Of a DNA stretch of 64,000 nt, positions 8,974-19,216 are shown in pieces (the stretch's first letter is position 1; each line of letters opens with the position of its first letter). The DNA lies in assembly GCF_000787375.1 (NCBI RefSeq), contig NZ_JRJU01000001.1, forward strand, positions 248,001 through 312,000, given 5' to 3'. The translations under genes were made by a program, and so were the position numbers. The notes under the pieces were generated by a model. It ran no database searches, was not told the origin of the DNA, and saw nothing but the letters and a program-made list of their open reading frames with translations. This DNA is from Halalkalibacter okhensis. GTDB taxonomy: Bacteria; Bacillota; Bacilli; Bacillales; Bacillaceae_D.

Positions 8974-11280
8974 TTATGTTGGATATTTTCTGCCACTTGT
9001 TTCAGGCAGTTGCTGTAATTTTTCTTGAAGCATTGAATTTCGATTCATTTCATCTTTTTGCGTAACAGCCGTATGCATTGCTTTTAAGTCCCCACATAAG
9101 AGCAAGAATTGTTTCGCTCTTGTGATGCCAGTATAGAGCAAATTACGTCTTAACATCCTTGCATAATTTCTAACGACAGGCATTACAACGATCGGAAACT
9201 CACTTCCTTGTGCCTTATGGATCGAACAACAATACGCATGGGTGATTTGATTCAAATCTTTTTTTAAATAAACGACTTCGGTCCCATCAAATGAAATCAC
9301 TAATTGATCCTGGCGTTCTTGATTCTCTTTCGCGTAGAATATCGCTACAATTTCCCCTCGATCGCCATTATAAACGTTTTCATCTGGATTGTTCACTAGT
9401 TGCAACACAATATCACCAGTCCGGTATGCCACATCCCCAAAGCCAATTTCTCTTCTTTGCTCTGTTTTCGGATTAAATAAGTTTTGGAGCATGACATTTA
9501 ATTCTGTTATCCCTGCACTTCCTTTATACATGGGAGCTAAGACTTGAATCTCTTTGGCTGTATACCCTTTTTTCATGGCATTTTCACATATTTGAGACAC
9601 CACTTGCTGAACATGGTCCACTTGGCATGGAAAAAAACGTCGATCGGATTGAGGCTCAGGCAAATTAGCTGGCATTTCTCCTTTTTTCATCGCATGAGCT
9701 AGATCGATAATAGACGAACCTTCCGCCTGGCGATAAATATCGACTAAAGGAACCGTCGGAATCATCGTTGATTCTAGGAAATCACGCAACACTTGTCCTG
9801 GGCCAACAGATGGCAATTGATCTTGATCACCTACTAAAACAACCTGCATTCCTCGTGGTACGGCTTTTAACAGCTGATTCATTAACCAAATATCCACCAT
9901 GGAACTTTCATCGACAATGAGAAGTTCGCCCTCAAGTTGTTCATGATCCCCTTTTTCAAATCCGCCACTTCCACCTTTCCAACCGAGGAGTCGATGGATC
10001 GTAGTCGCAGGTAGTTCTGTCGCTTCGCTCATTCTTTTAGCCGCTCTTCCTGTTGGCGCAACCAGAAGAATAGGAAAAGGATTGCTCTTTGTATAGGCTT
10101 TTTCATCTAGAGGCAGGCCATGCAAACGCGCATAAAGTTCAACAATTCCTTTTATTACAGTCGTTTTTCCTGTCCCTGGTCCACCCGTTAAAATCATTAG
10201 TGGAGACGACAAAGCCATTTGGATCGCTTCTTTTTGTGACGGAGCATATTCTAATTTTTGTTCTTCTTCTAATAGTCCCAACGCTTTTAAAAATTCTGCT
10301 TCAGGAAACTCTTCCTCGACCTCCTGGCTTAATAAGCGCTGAACATTAGTCACAATCCCTTTTTCAGCAAAAAAGAGCGACTTTATATACACTCGATTTT
10401 CTTCTGTACATATTTCATCCTCTTCTTGCATAAGAAGAAGCTGTTCTTCTACTTCGGAAACGTCAAGTTTACATTCATAAGATGATAACAAGGAAATGAC
10501 ATGCGGAACAAGGATATCTTTGGAAAGAAACACATGCCCTTCTTGGAGACATAGTTCCTGAAGCAAATACAAACAGCCTGCTCGAATGCGGTCTGGATGT
10601 TTTCCTGTAATACCGATCGCTGCACCTAGTAAATCTGCCCTTCTAAACCCTATCCCTTCTACATCAGCAATTAATTGATAAGGATTGGTTTGAATAATAT
10701 CAAGAGCTTGCAAACCATATGCTTGATACACCTTCATTGAAAGCTCTACACCAAACCCGTGCTTAGACAAAGTCATTAACACTTGTTCTACACCCTGCTG
10801 ATCCACTAACTGTTCATATAAAGAATCTGCTTTTTCTTTGGATAATTTGGGAACGTCCGATAACACTGAACGGTCTTCCACAATTCTTGTAATCGCCCGC
10901 TCTCCAAGTACTTCCACTATGGTTTCAGCGGTCTTAATTCCTATCCCTGGAAAACGCCCACTTGATAAATATTGAACAATGCCATGCTTAGTCTGAGGTA
11001 AGTCTCTTCTGAATTGTTCAACTTGATATTGAACACCGAACTTAGGGTGATTCATTACCCGACCAAAAAACAAAAAAGTTTCATCTTGCTCTAATTTAGG
11101 AAGAGTCCCGACAACCGTCACCTTTTTATCCTTTAGTTCTTCATTTGTTTGTTGAACATGAATAAGAGCTACAGTATAAAAATTCTCCTCATTTCGAAAC
11201 ACAATGTGGCTTACTGTCCCTTTTATAAAACCACGCTCAATGGTCTTTTCTTCTTCAGGCAAGATTGTCTCTTCTTTCAC
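8974..11280 (-). CDS. recD2: ATP-dependent RecD2-type DNA helicase (YrrC)
   Basis: A 768-residue SF1B 5'-3' helicase of the RecD2 type, which acts without RecBC in DNA repair and replication fork maintenance. The N-terminal extension diagnostic of RecD2 is present, with OB-like and helix-hairpin-helix segments (SGRFPGIGIKTAETIVEVLG near 110). Walker A GGPGTGKTTV lies near 365-374, Walker B LLIVDESSMVD near 455, and the UvrD C-terminal motif SIHKAQGSEFPIVV near 690 followed by LLYTGITRAK. Translation starts at GTG 11278-11280 after AAGGGTGAT. It lies 12 bp past the TPR gene, probably in the same operon. Confidence 0.95.
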   Translation of the reverse strand: MKEETILPEEEKTIERGFIKGTVSHIVFRNEENFYTVALIHVQQTNEELKDKKVTVVGTLPKLEQDETFLFFGRVMNHPKFGVQYQVEQFRRDLPQTKHGIVQYLSSGRFPGIGIKTAETIVEVLGERAITRIVEDRSVLSDVPKLSKEKADSLYEQLVDQQGVEQVLMTLSKHGFGVELSMKVYQAYGLQALDIIQTNPYQLIADVEGIGFRRADLLGAAIGITGKHPDRIRAGCLYLLQELCLQEGHVFLSKDILVPHVISLLSSYECKLDVSEVEEQLLLMQEEDEICTEENRVYIKSLFFAEKGIVTNVQRLLSQEVEEEFPEAEFLKALGLLEEEQKLEYAPSQKEAIQMALSSPLMILTGGPGTGKTTVIKGIVELYARLHGLPLDEKAYTKSNPFPILLVAPTGRAAKRMSEATELPATTIHRLLGWKGGSGGFEKGDHEQLEGELLIVDESSMVDIWLMNQLLKAVPRGMQVVLVGDQDQLPSVGPGQVLRDFLESTMIPTVPLVDIYRQAEGSSIIDLAHAMKKGEMPANLPEPQSDRRFFPCQVDHVQQVVSQICENAMKKGYTAKEIQVLAPMYKGSAGITELNVMLQNLFNPKTEQRREIGFGDVAYRTGDIVLQLVNNPDENVYNGDRGEIVAIFYAKENQERQDQLVISFDGTEVVYLKKDLNQITHAYCCSIHKAQGSEFPIVVMPVVRNYARMLRRNLLYTGITRAKQFLLLCGDLKAMHTAVTQKDEMNRNSMLQEKLQQLPETSGRKYPT

Positions 11281-11292
11281 ATGTCATCACCC

Positions 11293-11946
11293 TTACTTGA
11301 TGGCTTGTTCGATCGTTTTCTTTCCATTTGCAGCTAATGCATGATCTGGTTGAATTTCGAGTGCTTTTTCAAATGCTGTTAACGCATCCGTTGCCCGTTC
11401 TTTATAGGCATAGGCTACACCTAAATTAAAGAAAGCATCAGCATGATTATCAGCTAATTCAATAACCTGTTCAAACTGCTTTATCGATTCATCAATATAT
11501 TCTAATTGAGCTAAGCATAATCCATATTGAAATAACCCGTCAACGTCTTTTGGTTGAAGTTCTACCGCCCTTTTAAAAGAAGCTAAAGCATGAGGGAGTG
11601 CACCTAGTTGATAATAACTCATACCAAGCATAAAATGGACATCAGACTCATCCAATTTTTCGATAAGAGCTTTCTTGAACATCTTTGTTGCTTCTTCAAA
11701 TTGATCTTGCTTGTAATAAATGGTCCCTGCCCCGTAATAAGCAGTTGCTGCATGTTCATCTAACCCAATCGCCTTATCAAAAAATGTTAATGCGCGCTCG
11801 TAATCACCAAGCAACCCTAATAGATTTCCAAAATTAATAAACCCAGTTGGATCATTTGGATTTTCTTCAATCGCGTCATTAAATGCTTGCGCTGCCTCTT
11901 CGTATTTTTTTTCATTCATATAGGCAATGCCTTTTTCATTAAGCAT
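11293..11946 (-). CDS. yrrB: TPR-repeat protein YrrB
   Basis: A 217-residue protein built almost entirely from tetratricopeptide repeats, about six 34-residue units, for example AYMNEKKYEEAAQAFNDAIE, NFGNLLGLLGDYERALTFFD and YQLGALPHALASFKRAVELQ. TPR arrays mediate protein-protein contacts; B. subtilis YrrB has been solved structurally and no partner is firmly known. Context between mnmA and recD2 is conserved. The ATG at 11944-11946 follows AGGAGG by 6 bp; seven earlier in-frame codons lack a ribosome site. Confidence 0.9.
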   Translation of the reverse strand: MLNEKGIAYMNEKKYEEAAQAFNDAIEENPNDPTGFINFGNLLGLLGDYERALTFFDKAIGLDEHAATAYYGAGTIYYKQDQFEEATKMFKKALIEKLDESDVHFMLGMSYYQLGALPHALASFKRAVELQPKDVDGLFQYGLCLAQLEYIDESIKQFEQVIELADNHADAFFNLGVAYAYKERATDALTAFEKALEIQPDHALAANGKKTIEQAIK

Positions 11947-11992
11947 CAAATTCCTCCTAATTATCAAATCAGTTCAAAAAGGAAAATACCTA

Positions 11993-14285
<2,293 letters not shown>

Positions 14286-14336
14286 TTTTCTTCCACCTTC
14301 TTTATCTATAATACCTATCCAAAAGGAATGATCCTT

Positions 14337-14756
14337 TTAAATATAAAACATAAAATATTCTTGATCGCCTGAATCCTCATATGTTGCTAAGTCTTCAAGA
14401 GTTGTGTTATCAAGTACATCCTTGACAGCATCACGTATTTTTATCCATAGGTTGCGCTTAGCAGGCTCTTCATTATCCATCACTTCCACTGGACTAATCG
14501 GCCCTTCCAAAACACGAATAATATCACCTGCAGTTATTTCTTTTGCATCCTTTGCTAACATATAGCCTCCATATGCACCTCGGACACTTTTAACAAGCAT
14601 TGCATTCCTAAGAGGCGCAATTAATTGCTCTAGGTAATGCTCTGATAAATCGTACTCTTTCGCAATCGATTTAAGTGAAATAGGTCCTTCCCCAGCTTGC
14701 TTAGCTAATGCCATCATGATAGTGAGTCCGTAACGACCCTTCGTTGAAATCTTCAT
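14337..14756 (-). CDS. cymR: Rrf2-family cysteine metabolism repressor CymR
   Basis: A 139-residue Rrf2-family regulator. It begins MKISTKGRYGLTIMMALA, and the winged helix-turn-helix spans ISLKSIAKEYDLSEHYLEQL and VRGAYGGYMLAKD. Unlike IscR or NsrR members it has no cysteine at all, so it cannot bind an Fe-S cluster; this fits CymR, which works as a complex with O-acetylserine thiol-lyase CysK to repress cysteine and sulfur uptake genes. Location beside yrvO and mnmA matches B. subtilis. The 5' end overlaps the upstream membrane-protein gene by 56 bp in another frame. Confidence 0.93.
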   Translation of the reverse strand: MKISTKGRYGLTIMMALAKQAGEGPISLKSIAKEYDLSEHYLEQLIAPLRNAMLVKSVRGAYGGYMLAKDAKEITAGDIIRVLEGPISPVEVMDNEEPAKRNLWIKIRDAVKDVLDNTTLEDLATYEDSGDQEYFMFYI

Positions 14757-15396
14757 CCTTTTTCCCTCTTTTCAAAATAGAATCATATATCCGCTTGCAA
14801 TGCGGCAATGTTACTCCTACAACTGAACCAATTCCAAAACAAAAGATGAGTGTACCTATAAAAACGGTACCTCCTAAAAGCCAGCCTATTGTCAATACAA
14901 CAACCTCCATTAAAACCCTAACATGTTGTACCTTCCAGCCTGTTTTTATTTGCAGTGCAAGCATTAAACTATCCCGTGGACCCGCTCCACATCCTGGAGC
15001 AATGTATATTCCAATCCCATATCCAATTATGAGAATCCCAGTAATCATCATCGCATATTGAAACAAGATATGCGTAGGGACTGGTATAAGCCATAAAAAT
15101 AAATCAATAAATAGACCAAGGAACAACATATTTAAAAAAGCTCCTATTTGTGGCCATGATTTCATTATTAAAGCGGTGAGACTCAAAACAACAAATCCCA
15201 TAAGAATAGACCAAGTACCAACGGTCAATCCAAAGTGATTTGTTAGACCAATATGAAGTACATCCCAAGGTGCTCCGCCTAGTTCTGCATGAACCATTAG
15301 TGCAATACCAAGGCCCATCACCATTAACCCAAACATAAACGTACTCCACCGAATGAAAAAGATACGCTTATTATTACTAAGTTCTACTCTTCCCAA
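14701..15396 (-). CDS. YczE/YitT-like integral membrane protein
   Basis: A 231-residue membrane protein with five to six predicted helices. The motifs LGIALMVHAELGGAPWDVLHIGL and YIAPGCGAGPRDSLMLAL (given in part) are typical of the YczE/YyaS family; B. subtilis YczE affects surfactin production by an unknown mechanism. Translation most likely begins at TTG 15394-15396, 5 bp after AAGGGAT; the basic tail then ends inside cymR. The last 18 codons overlap cymR, so the two are presumably co-transcribed and coupled. In B. subtilis this gene is not next to cymR, so the placement is local. Confidence 0.78.
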   Translation of the reverse strand: MGRVELSNNKRIFFIRWSTFMFGLMVMGLGIALMVHAELGGAPWDVLHIGLTNHFGLTVGTWSILMGFVVLSLTALIMKSWPQIGAFLNMLFLGLFIDLFLWLIPVPTHILFQYAMMITGILIIGYGIGIYIAPGCGAGPRDSLMLALQIKTGWKVQHVRVLMEVVVLTIGWLLGGTVFIGTLIFCFGIGSVVGVTLPHCKRIYDSILKRGKKDEDFNEGSLRTHYHDGIS

Positions 15397-15550
15397 GCGA
15401 AATCCCTTCTCTCTATTCAATTCTTTGCCATTATAGCATGAAATGATGCAAATAGGGTGTCCAGGCAATCAAAACCAGTAAGAATAGTTGGCTTTTAGCT
15501 CTTGGATCTATTACACTAACTATACGATTGAATGAAGGGAGGCTAATAGC

Positions 15551-16819
15551 ATGAAAAGACAACCACTCGCTTATCGTATGAGACCACAGAAAATAGAAGA
15601 TATAATCGGTCAGGAGCATCTCATTGGAGAAGGAAAGCTATTAAGACGGATGGTTGATGCAGGCCAGTTATCCTCTATGATCCTCTACGGGCCACCAGGT
15701 ATTGGAAAAACATCGATAGCAAGCAGCATAGCAGGTTCCACAGGTACGCCTTCAAAAATGCTAAATGCCGTCGTTCATAATAAAAAAGATATGGAAATTG
15801 CTGTTGAAGAAGCGAAAATGCATGGACAACTCATCTTAATTCTCGATGAAGTTCATCGTTTAGATAAAGGAAAGCAAGATTTTTTATTGCCTTATCTTGA
15901 AAATGGACTTTTGATTTTAATTGGGGCAACAACGGCTAATCCGTTTCATTCTATTAATCCAGCAATCAGAAGCCGTTGTCAAATTTTCGAACTTGAACCG
16001 CTAACCATTGAGAATATTAAACAAGCATTACAGCGTGCACTTTCGGATGAAACAAATGGATATGGGAAGGAAAAAGTGGAAATGAGTGATGAAGCCATTA
16101 CTCACCTAGCTCAAGCTTGTGGTGGCGACGTTCGCTCTGCATTAAACGGGTTAGAATTAGCGATTTTATCCACCTTTCCAAATGAATTTGGAATTAAAAA
16201 AATTTCGTTACAAACAGCTGAAGCCTGTATTCAGAAGAAGAGCTTTCAGCATGATAAAGATGGTGATGCCCATTATGATGTCCTTTCAGCCTTTCAAAAA
16301 TCAATAAGAGGGAGCGATGTTGATGCGGCCCTCCATTACTTAGCAAGATTAATTGAAGCTGGTGATTTAATCAGTATTAATAGAAGGTTGCTTGTTATCG
16401 CCTACGAAGATATCGGCTTAGCAAATCCTCAAGCGGGTTCTAGAACGTTATCAGCTATCGAAGCTTCCGAACGTCTCGGTTTTCCAGAGGCGAGAATCCC
16501 ACTTGCCAATGCCGTCATTGAACTATGTTTATCACCAAAGTCAAATTCTGCCTACAAAGCACTTGATGCTGCACTAGCAGATATTCGAAAAGGAACGATT
16601 GGAGATGTACCTAAACACCTTAAAGACGCCCATTATCAAGGAGCACAGCAATTAGGTCGTGGTATTGACTATAAATATCCTCATGATTATGATCACGGTT
16701 GGGTTAAACAACAATACTTGCCAAATAAATTAAAGGGTACAACGTATTACGAACCTAAACGAACTGGGAAGTTTGAGCAAGCATTAGCCGATGTCTACAA
16801 TCGCCTTAAAAATAAATAA
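15551..16819 (+). CDS. rarA: Replication-associated recombination ATPase RarA (MgsA/YrvN)
   Basis: A 422-residue AAA+ ATPase that acts at stalled replication forks. Walker A YGPPGIGKTSIA is at about 46-57, Walker B LILDEVHRLDKGKQ near 97, and the sensor/arginine finger region ATTANPFHSINPAIRSRCQ near 125. The C-terminal half (HYLARLIEAGD, YEDIGLANPQA, YKYPHDYDHGWVKQQYLP) is the RarA-specific tetramerisation domain. Full length. GGGAGG lies 10 bp before the ATG. It is divergent from the YczE-like gene. Confidence 0.95.
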   Translation: MKRQPLAYRMRPQKIEDIIGQEHLIGEGKLLRRMVDAGQLSSMILYGPPGIGKTSIASSIAGSTGTPSKMLNAVVHNKKDMEIAVEEAKMHGQLILILDEVHRLDKGKQDFLLPYLENGLLILIGATTANPFHSINPAIRSRCQIFELEPLTIENIKQALQRALSDETNGYGKEKVEMSDEAITHLAQACGGDVRSALNGLELAILSTFPNEFGIKKISLQTAEACIQKKSFQHDKDGDAHYDVLSAFQKSIRGSDVDAALHYLARLIEAGDLISINRRLLVIAYEDIGLANPQAGSRTLSAIEASERLGFPEARIPLANAVIELCLSPKSNSAYKALDAALADIRKGTIGDVPKHLKDAHYQGAQQLGRGIDYKYPHDYDHGWVKQQYLPNKLKGTTYYEPKRTGKFEQALADVYNRLKNK

Positions 16820-16829
16820 TGAAAGAAGT

Positions 16830-16875
16830 AGGAGTTTGAAACTAGTGTAAATCTAGTATTTCAGACTCCTTTTTG
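16830..16875 (+). terminator. rarA terminator
   Basis: GGAGTTTGAAACTAG and CTAGTATTTCAGACTCC form an imperfect stem followed by CTTTTTG, 11 bp after the rarA stop. Confidence 0.8.
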
Positions 16876-17016
16876 AATTTATATAAAAATATCCTTTAAA
16901 ATAGCTTTCTAGATTAACTCAATCATGAATTCCACAACAAGACCTAAATCTACTTAATTATAGTTAGCTAAAGCCTAATACTATATAAGAATCTTTTTCT
17001 TTTTTCTATCACCCTT

Positions 17017-17046
17017 GTATAAAGATCATTTTATCTGGTTAGAATT
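17017..17046 (+). promoter_or_regulatory. Sigma-F-type promoter of the rsfA-like gene
   Basis: GTATA (17017-17021), a 15-bp spacer and GGTTAGAATT (17037-17046) match the published sigma-F consensus GYATA-N15-GGNNANANTN at every defined base. It is 43 bp before the ATG of a gene whose B. subtilis relatives are forespore expressed. Confidence 0.75.
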
Positions 17047-17088
17047 GGTACCAACTAAGATAAAAACTATTCAAGGAGTTGATAAAAT

Positions 17089-17715
17089 ATGAAAGTTAGA
17101 CAAGATGCCTGGTCCCATGAAGATGATGTATTATTAGCTGAAACTGTACTTAAACATATTAAAGAAGGAAGTACACAACTGCGTGCATTTGATGAAGTTG
17201 GTGATGAGCTTAATCGGACATCTGCCGCTTGTGGATTTCGCTGGAATGCCGTTGTTCGTAACCGATATATGAAGCAAATTGCTGAAGCAAAAAAAGAGCG
17301 GAAGGAAAGAAAGCGTGCTGCATCGTATTCCTATTATCCTCAAATGAGACCTATGTGGGCTCCTCAACCAACTATGGAACGCGTAAATCAATCACTAGAT
17401 AGTGAGATGTCACTAGAATCAGTTATTGATTATTTACAGGGCATGATGCACAATTCTTCTCAAACCTCTGCCCTACAACTTGAAAATGACAGGCTTACAA
17501 AAGAAAACAAAGAGCTTGAAATAAGAAACCAAGAATTAGAGCGAGAATTAAAGAAGATGAAGCAGGATAATAGTATTATTGAAGAGGATTATCAATCTCT
17601 TATTCAGATTATGAATCGTGCTAGACGCATGGCCATTCTAGAAGATGAAGAGTCCCTTTCAACTGCCTCATTCAAAATGGATAAAAACGGAAACCTAGAA
17701 AAGCTAGCGAAGTAA
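17089..17715 (+). CDS. RsfA/YlbO-family prespore-specific transcription regulator
   Basis: A 208-residue DNA-binding protein. A Myb/SANT-like helix-turn-helix module covers residues 3-60 (RQDAWSHEDDVLLAETVLKH, FDEVGDELNRTSAACGFRWN). A basic linker follows, then a long coiled coil (about 130-178, LQLENDRLTKENKELEIRN) suited to oligomerisation. This layout is that of RsfA, a sigma-F-dependent regulator that adjusts early forespore transcription, and its paralogues YlbO and GerR. Which paralogue it is cannot be decided here. A sigma-F-type promoter match and an AAGGAG ribosome site precede the ATG. Confidence 0.87.
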   Translation: MKVRQDAWSHEDDVLLAETVLKHIKEGSTQLRAFDEVGDELNRTSAACGFRWNAVVRNRYMKQIAEAKKERKERKRAASYSYYPQMRPMWAPQPTMERVNQSLDSEMSLESVIDYLQGMMHNSSQTSALQLENDRLTKENKELEIRNQELERELKKMKQDNSIIEEDYQSLIQIMNRARRMAILEDEESLSTASFKMDKNGNLEKLAK

Positions 17716-17729
17716 CAACCAAATGATCT

Positions 17730-17760
17730 AAAAGCCAGACACTAAACGCCTGGCTTTTAT
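17730..17760 (+). terminator. Terminator of the rsfA-like gene
   Basis: AAAAGCCAG / CTGGCTTTT stem followed by ATTTAT, 14 bp after the stop codon. Confidence 0.8.
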
Positions 17761-17810
17761 TTATCATTTTAATTCCCTTTCAAGGTTCTAAAGGTAAAAA
17801 AGAAAAGAGA

Positions 17811-17862
17811 GCAACGAAAAAGGCAATTATGATTTAACCTTGTTCGTTGCTCTCTTTTTTTG
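17811..17862. terminator. tcdA terminator
   Basis: AAAAGAGAGCAACGAA (17813-17828) pairs perfectly with TTCGTTGCTCTCTTTT (17843-17858). It is just past the tcdA stop and symmetric enough to work from both sides. Confidence 0.85.
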
Positions 17863-17868
17863 CTATCC

Positions 17869-18630
17869 TTATCGGTTAATTTCTATTCCTTTTAACAAAT
17901 TCGTAATAACGTGCCCAGCCATAATCAATCCTGCTACTGAAGGTACAAACGCATTTGACGAAGGTGGCATTTTAGCCTTTCGAATGCTTCCTTTTTCAGC
18001 TGCTTCTGACACGATTTCTTGTCGGATCTCTTCTCTAATTTTTATTGGCTGTTCATCAGAGTAAACAACTTCAATTCCTTTTCGTATGCCATCTTTTCGT
18101 AATCGAGTACGAACGACTTTAGCAATAGGGTCGTGACTGGTTTTAGAGATATCCGCGATTCGTAACTTTGTTGGGTCCATCTTGTTTGCTGCTCCCATAC
18201 TAGAAATAATCGGGATTTTCCGTTCTAGACATTGTTTCATTAGATGAATTTTATAACTAATCGTGTCACTCGCATCAATGACATAATCTAAACCATAGCT
18301 AAAGAACTGCTCATATGTATCTTCTGTATAAAACATTTTTAGTGCGATCACTTCACATTCAGGATTAATATCTTGAATACGCTCTTTCATTAGCTCCACT
18401 TTTTGTCTTCCTACTGTTGATAACAAAGCATGGATTTGTCTGTTTACATTCGTAATATCGACATCATCTTTATCCACAAGCACAAGTCTCCCTACACCAG
18501 AGCGTGCTAATGCTTCAGCGGAAAAAGAACCGACTCCTCCAATACCAAGAACTGCAACTGTACTATTCCGTAATTGATCTAATCCGTCGTGGCCTATAGC
18601 CAATTCATTTCGAGAAAATTGATGCAACAT
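17869..18630 (-). CDS. tcdA: tRNA threonylcarbamoyladenosine dehydratase TcdA (YrvM)
   Basis: A 253-residue E1/MoeB-like ATP-dependent enzyme that dehydrates t6A37 to the cyclic form ct6A. The nucleotide-binding loop VLGIGGVGSFSAEALARSGVG is at about 28-48, followed by LVDKDDVDITNVNRQIHA. DYVIDASDTISYKIHLMKQC is the next conserved block, and PSSNAFVPSVAGLIMAGHV lies at the end. The start MLHQFSRNEL is preceded by GGAGGG at 10 bp and matches the family; six more in-frame codons upstream lack support. Order after rarA and before aspS is as in B. subtilis. Confidence 0.92.
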   Translation of the reverse strand: MLHQFSRNELAIGHDGLDQLRNSTVAVLGIGGVGSFSAEALARSGVGRLVLVDKDDVDITNVNRQIHALLSTVGRQKVELMKERIQDINPECEVIALKMFYTEDTYEQFFSYGLDYVIDASDTISYKIHLMKQCLERKIPIISSMGAANKMDPTKLRIADISKTSHDPIAKVVRTRLRKDGIRKGIEVVYSDEQPIKIREEIRQEIVSEAAEKGSIRKAKMPPSSNAFVPSVAGLIMAGHVITNLLKGIEINR

Positions 18631-18866
18631 TCGCCTTGCTCCCTCCAAACAATCTATCGGAATTGACTATACCATAGCCATTGTTAAAAGTCTAAACTAA
18701 CTATTACGTTACCCTAAAACGATTTACTACATACCTCTATCTAAACAATTAACGAAAATAATAAGTTGATCTCACAAAAAAACAACTTCTCTTTTTGAGA
18801 AGCTGTCTGATGGGCTACGTTCTATGAATCACTCGCCACTCGATTTGGTAAATGCCTTGTTATTAT

Positions 18867-18887
18867 GATACAGTTAATAACTGTATC
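18867..18887. promoter_or_regulatory. 21-bp perfect palindrome, operator-like
   Basis: GATACAGTTA-A-TAACTGTATC: two 10-bp half sites about one central base. It ends 10 bp before the GAGGTG ribosome site of the gene at 18911. It may be a repressor site or a small RNA hairpin. The 18631-18910 gap otherwise holds one short hairpin (about 18785-18805) and nothing else I recognise. Confidence 0.6.
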
Positions 18888-18910
18888 CATTTATTTAAGA
18901 GGTGACTATT

Positions 18911-19216
18911 ATGAATCTCCTAGCTACTCAAAAATGCATAGAAATCCGTCAAGAAATTGGTTGGACAGAAAAACGCACGATTGAAACATCATTTGAAATG
19001 AAATTGTTTGATCACCAACTCACTGTGAAAGATGATGTCTACCCTCTTACCGCTATTTTTGATATTTCTTATCGTAAGAAACCTGAAAAAGGAGCTATGG
19101 GCTTTTTATATTTGCATACAAGTCGGGGTGTTCGTACCTATTACATAAAAGAGGATGCCAACTTGCTAGTAACAGCTTATAAAAAATTGAAATCAGAACG
19201 ACCCGAATTGCGCTGA
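18911..19216 (+). CDS. Hypothetical protein, possible PH-like fold
   Basis: A 101-residue soluble protein that I do not recognise. It starts MNLLATQKCIEI after GAGGTG with 6 bp spacing; three upstream in-frame codons are unlikely. The middle (FEMKLFDHQLTVKDDVYPL, TAIFDISYRKK, FLYLHTSRGVRTYYIKED) reads as a run of beta strands and the end (ANLLVTAYKKLK) as a helix. That order resembles small bacterial PH-domain proteins, but this is only a pattern impression. It stands alone on the plus strand, has a 21-bp palindrome before it, and its last 24 bases overlap the 3' end of hom on the other strand. Confidence 0.7.
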   Translation: MNLLATQKCIEIRQEIGWTEKRTIETSFEMKLFDHQLTVKDDVYPLTAIFDISYRKKPEKGAMGFLYLHTSRGVRTYYIKEDANLLVTAYKKLKSERPELR

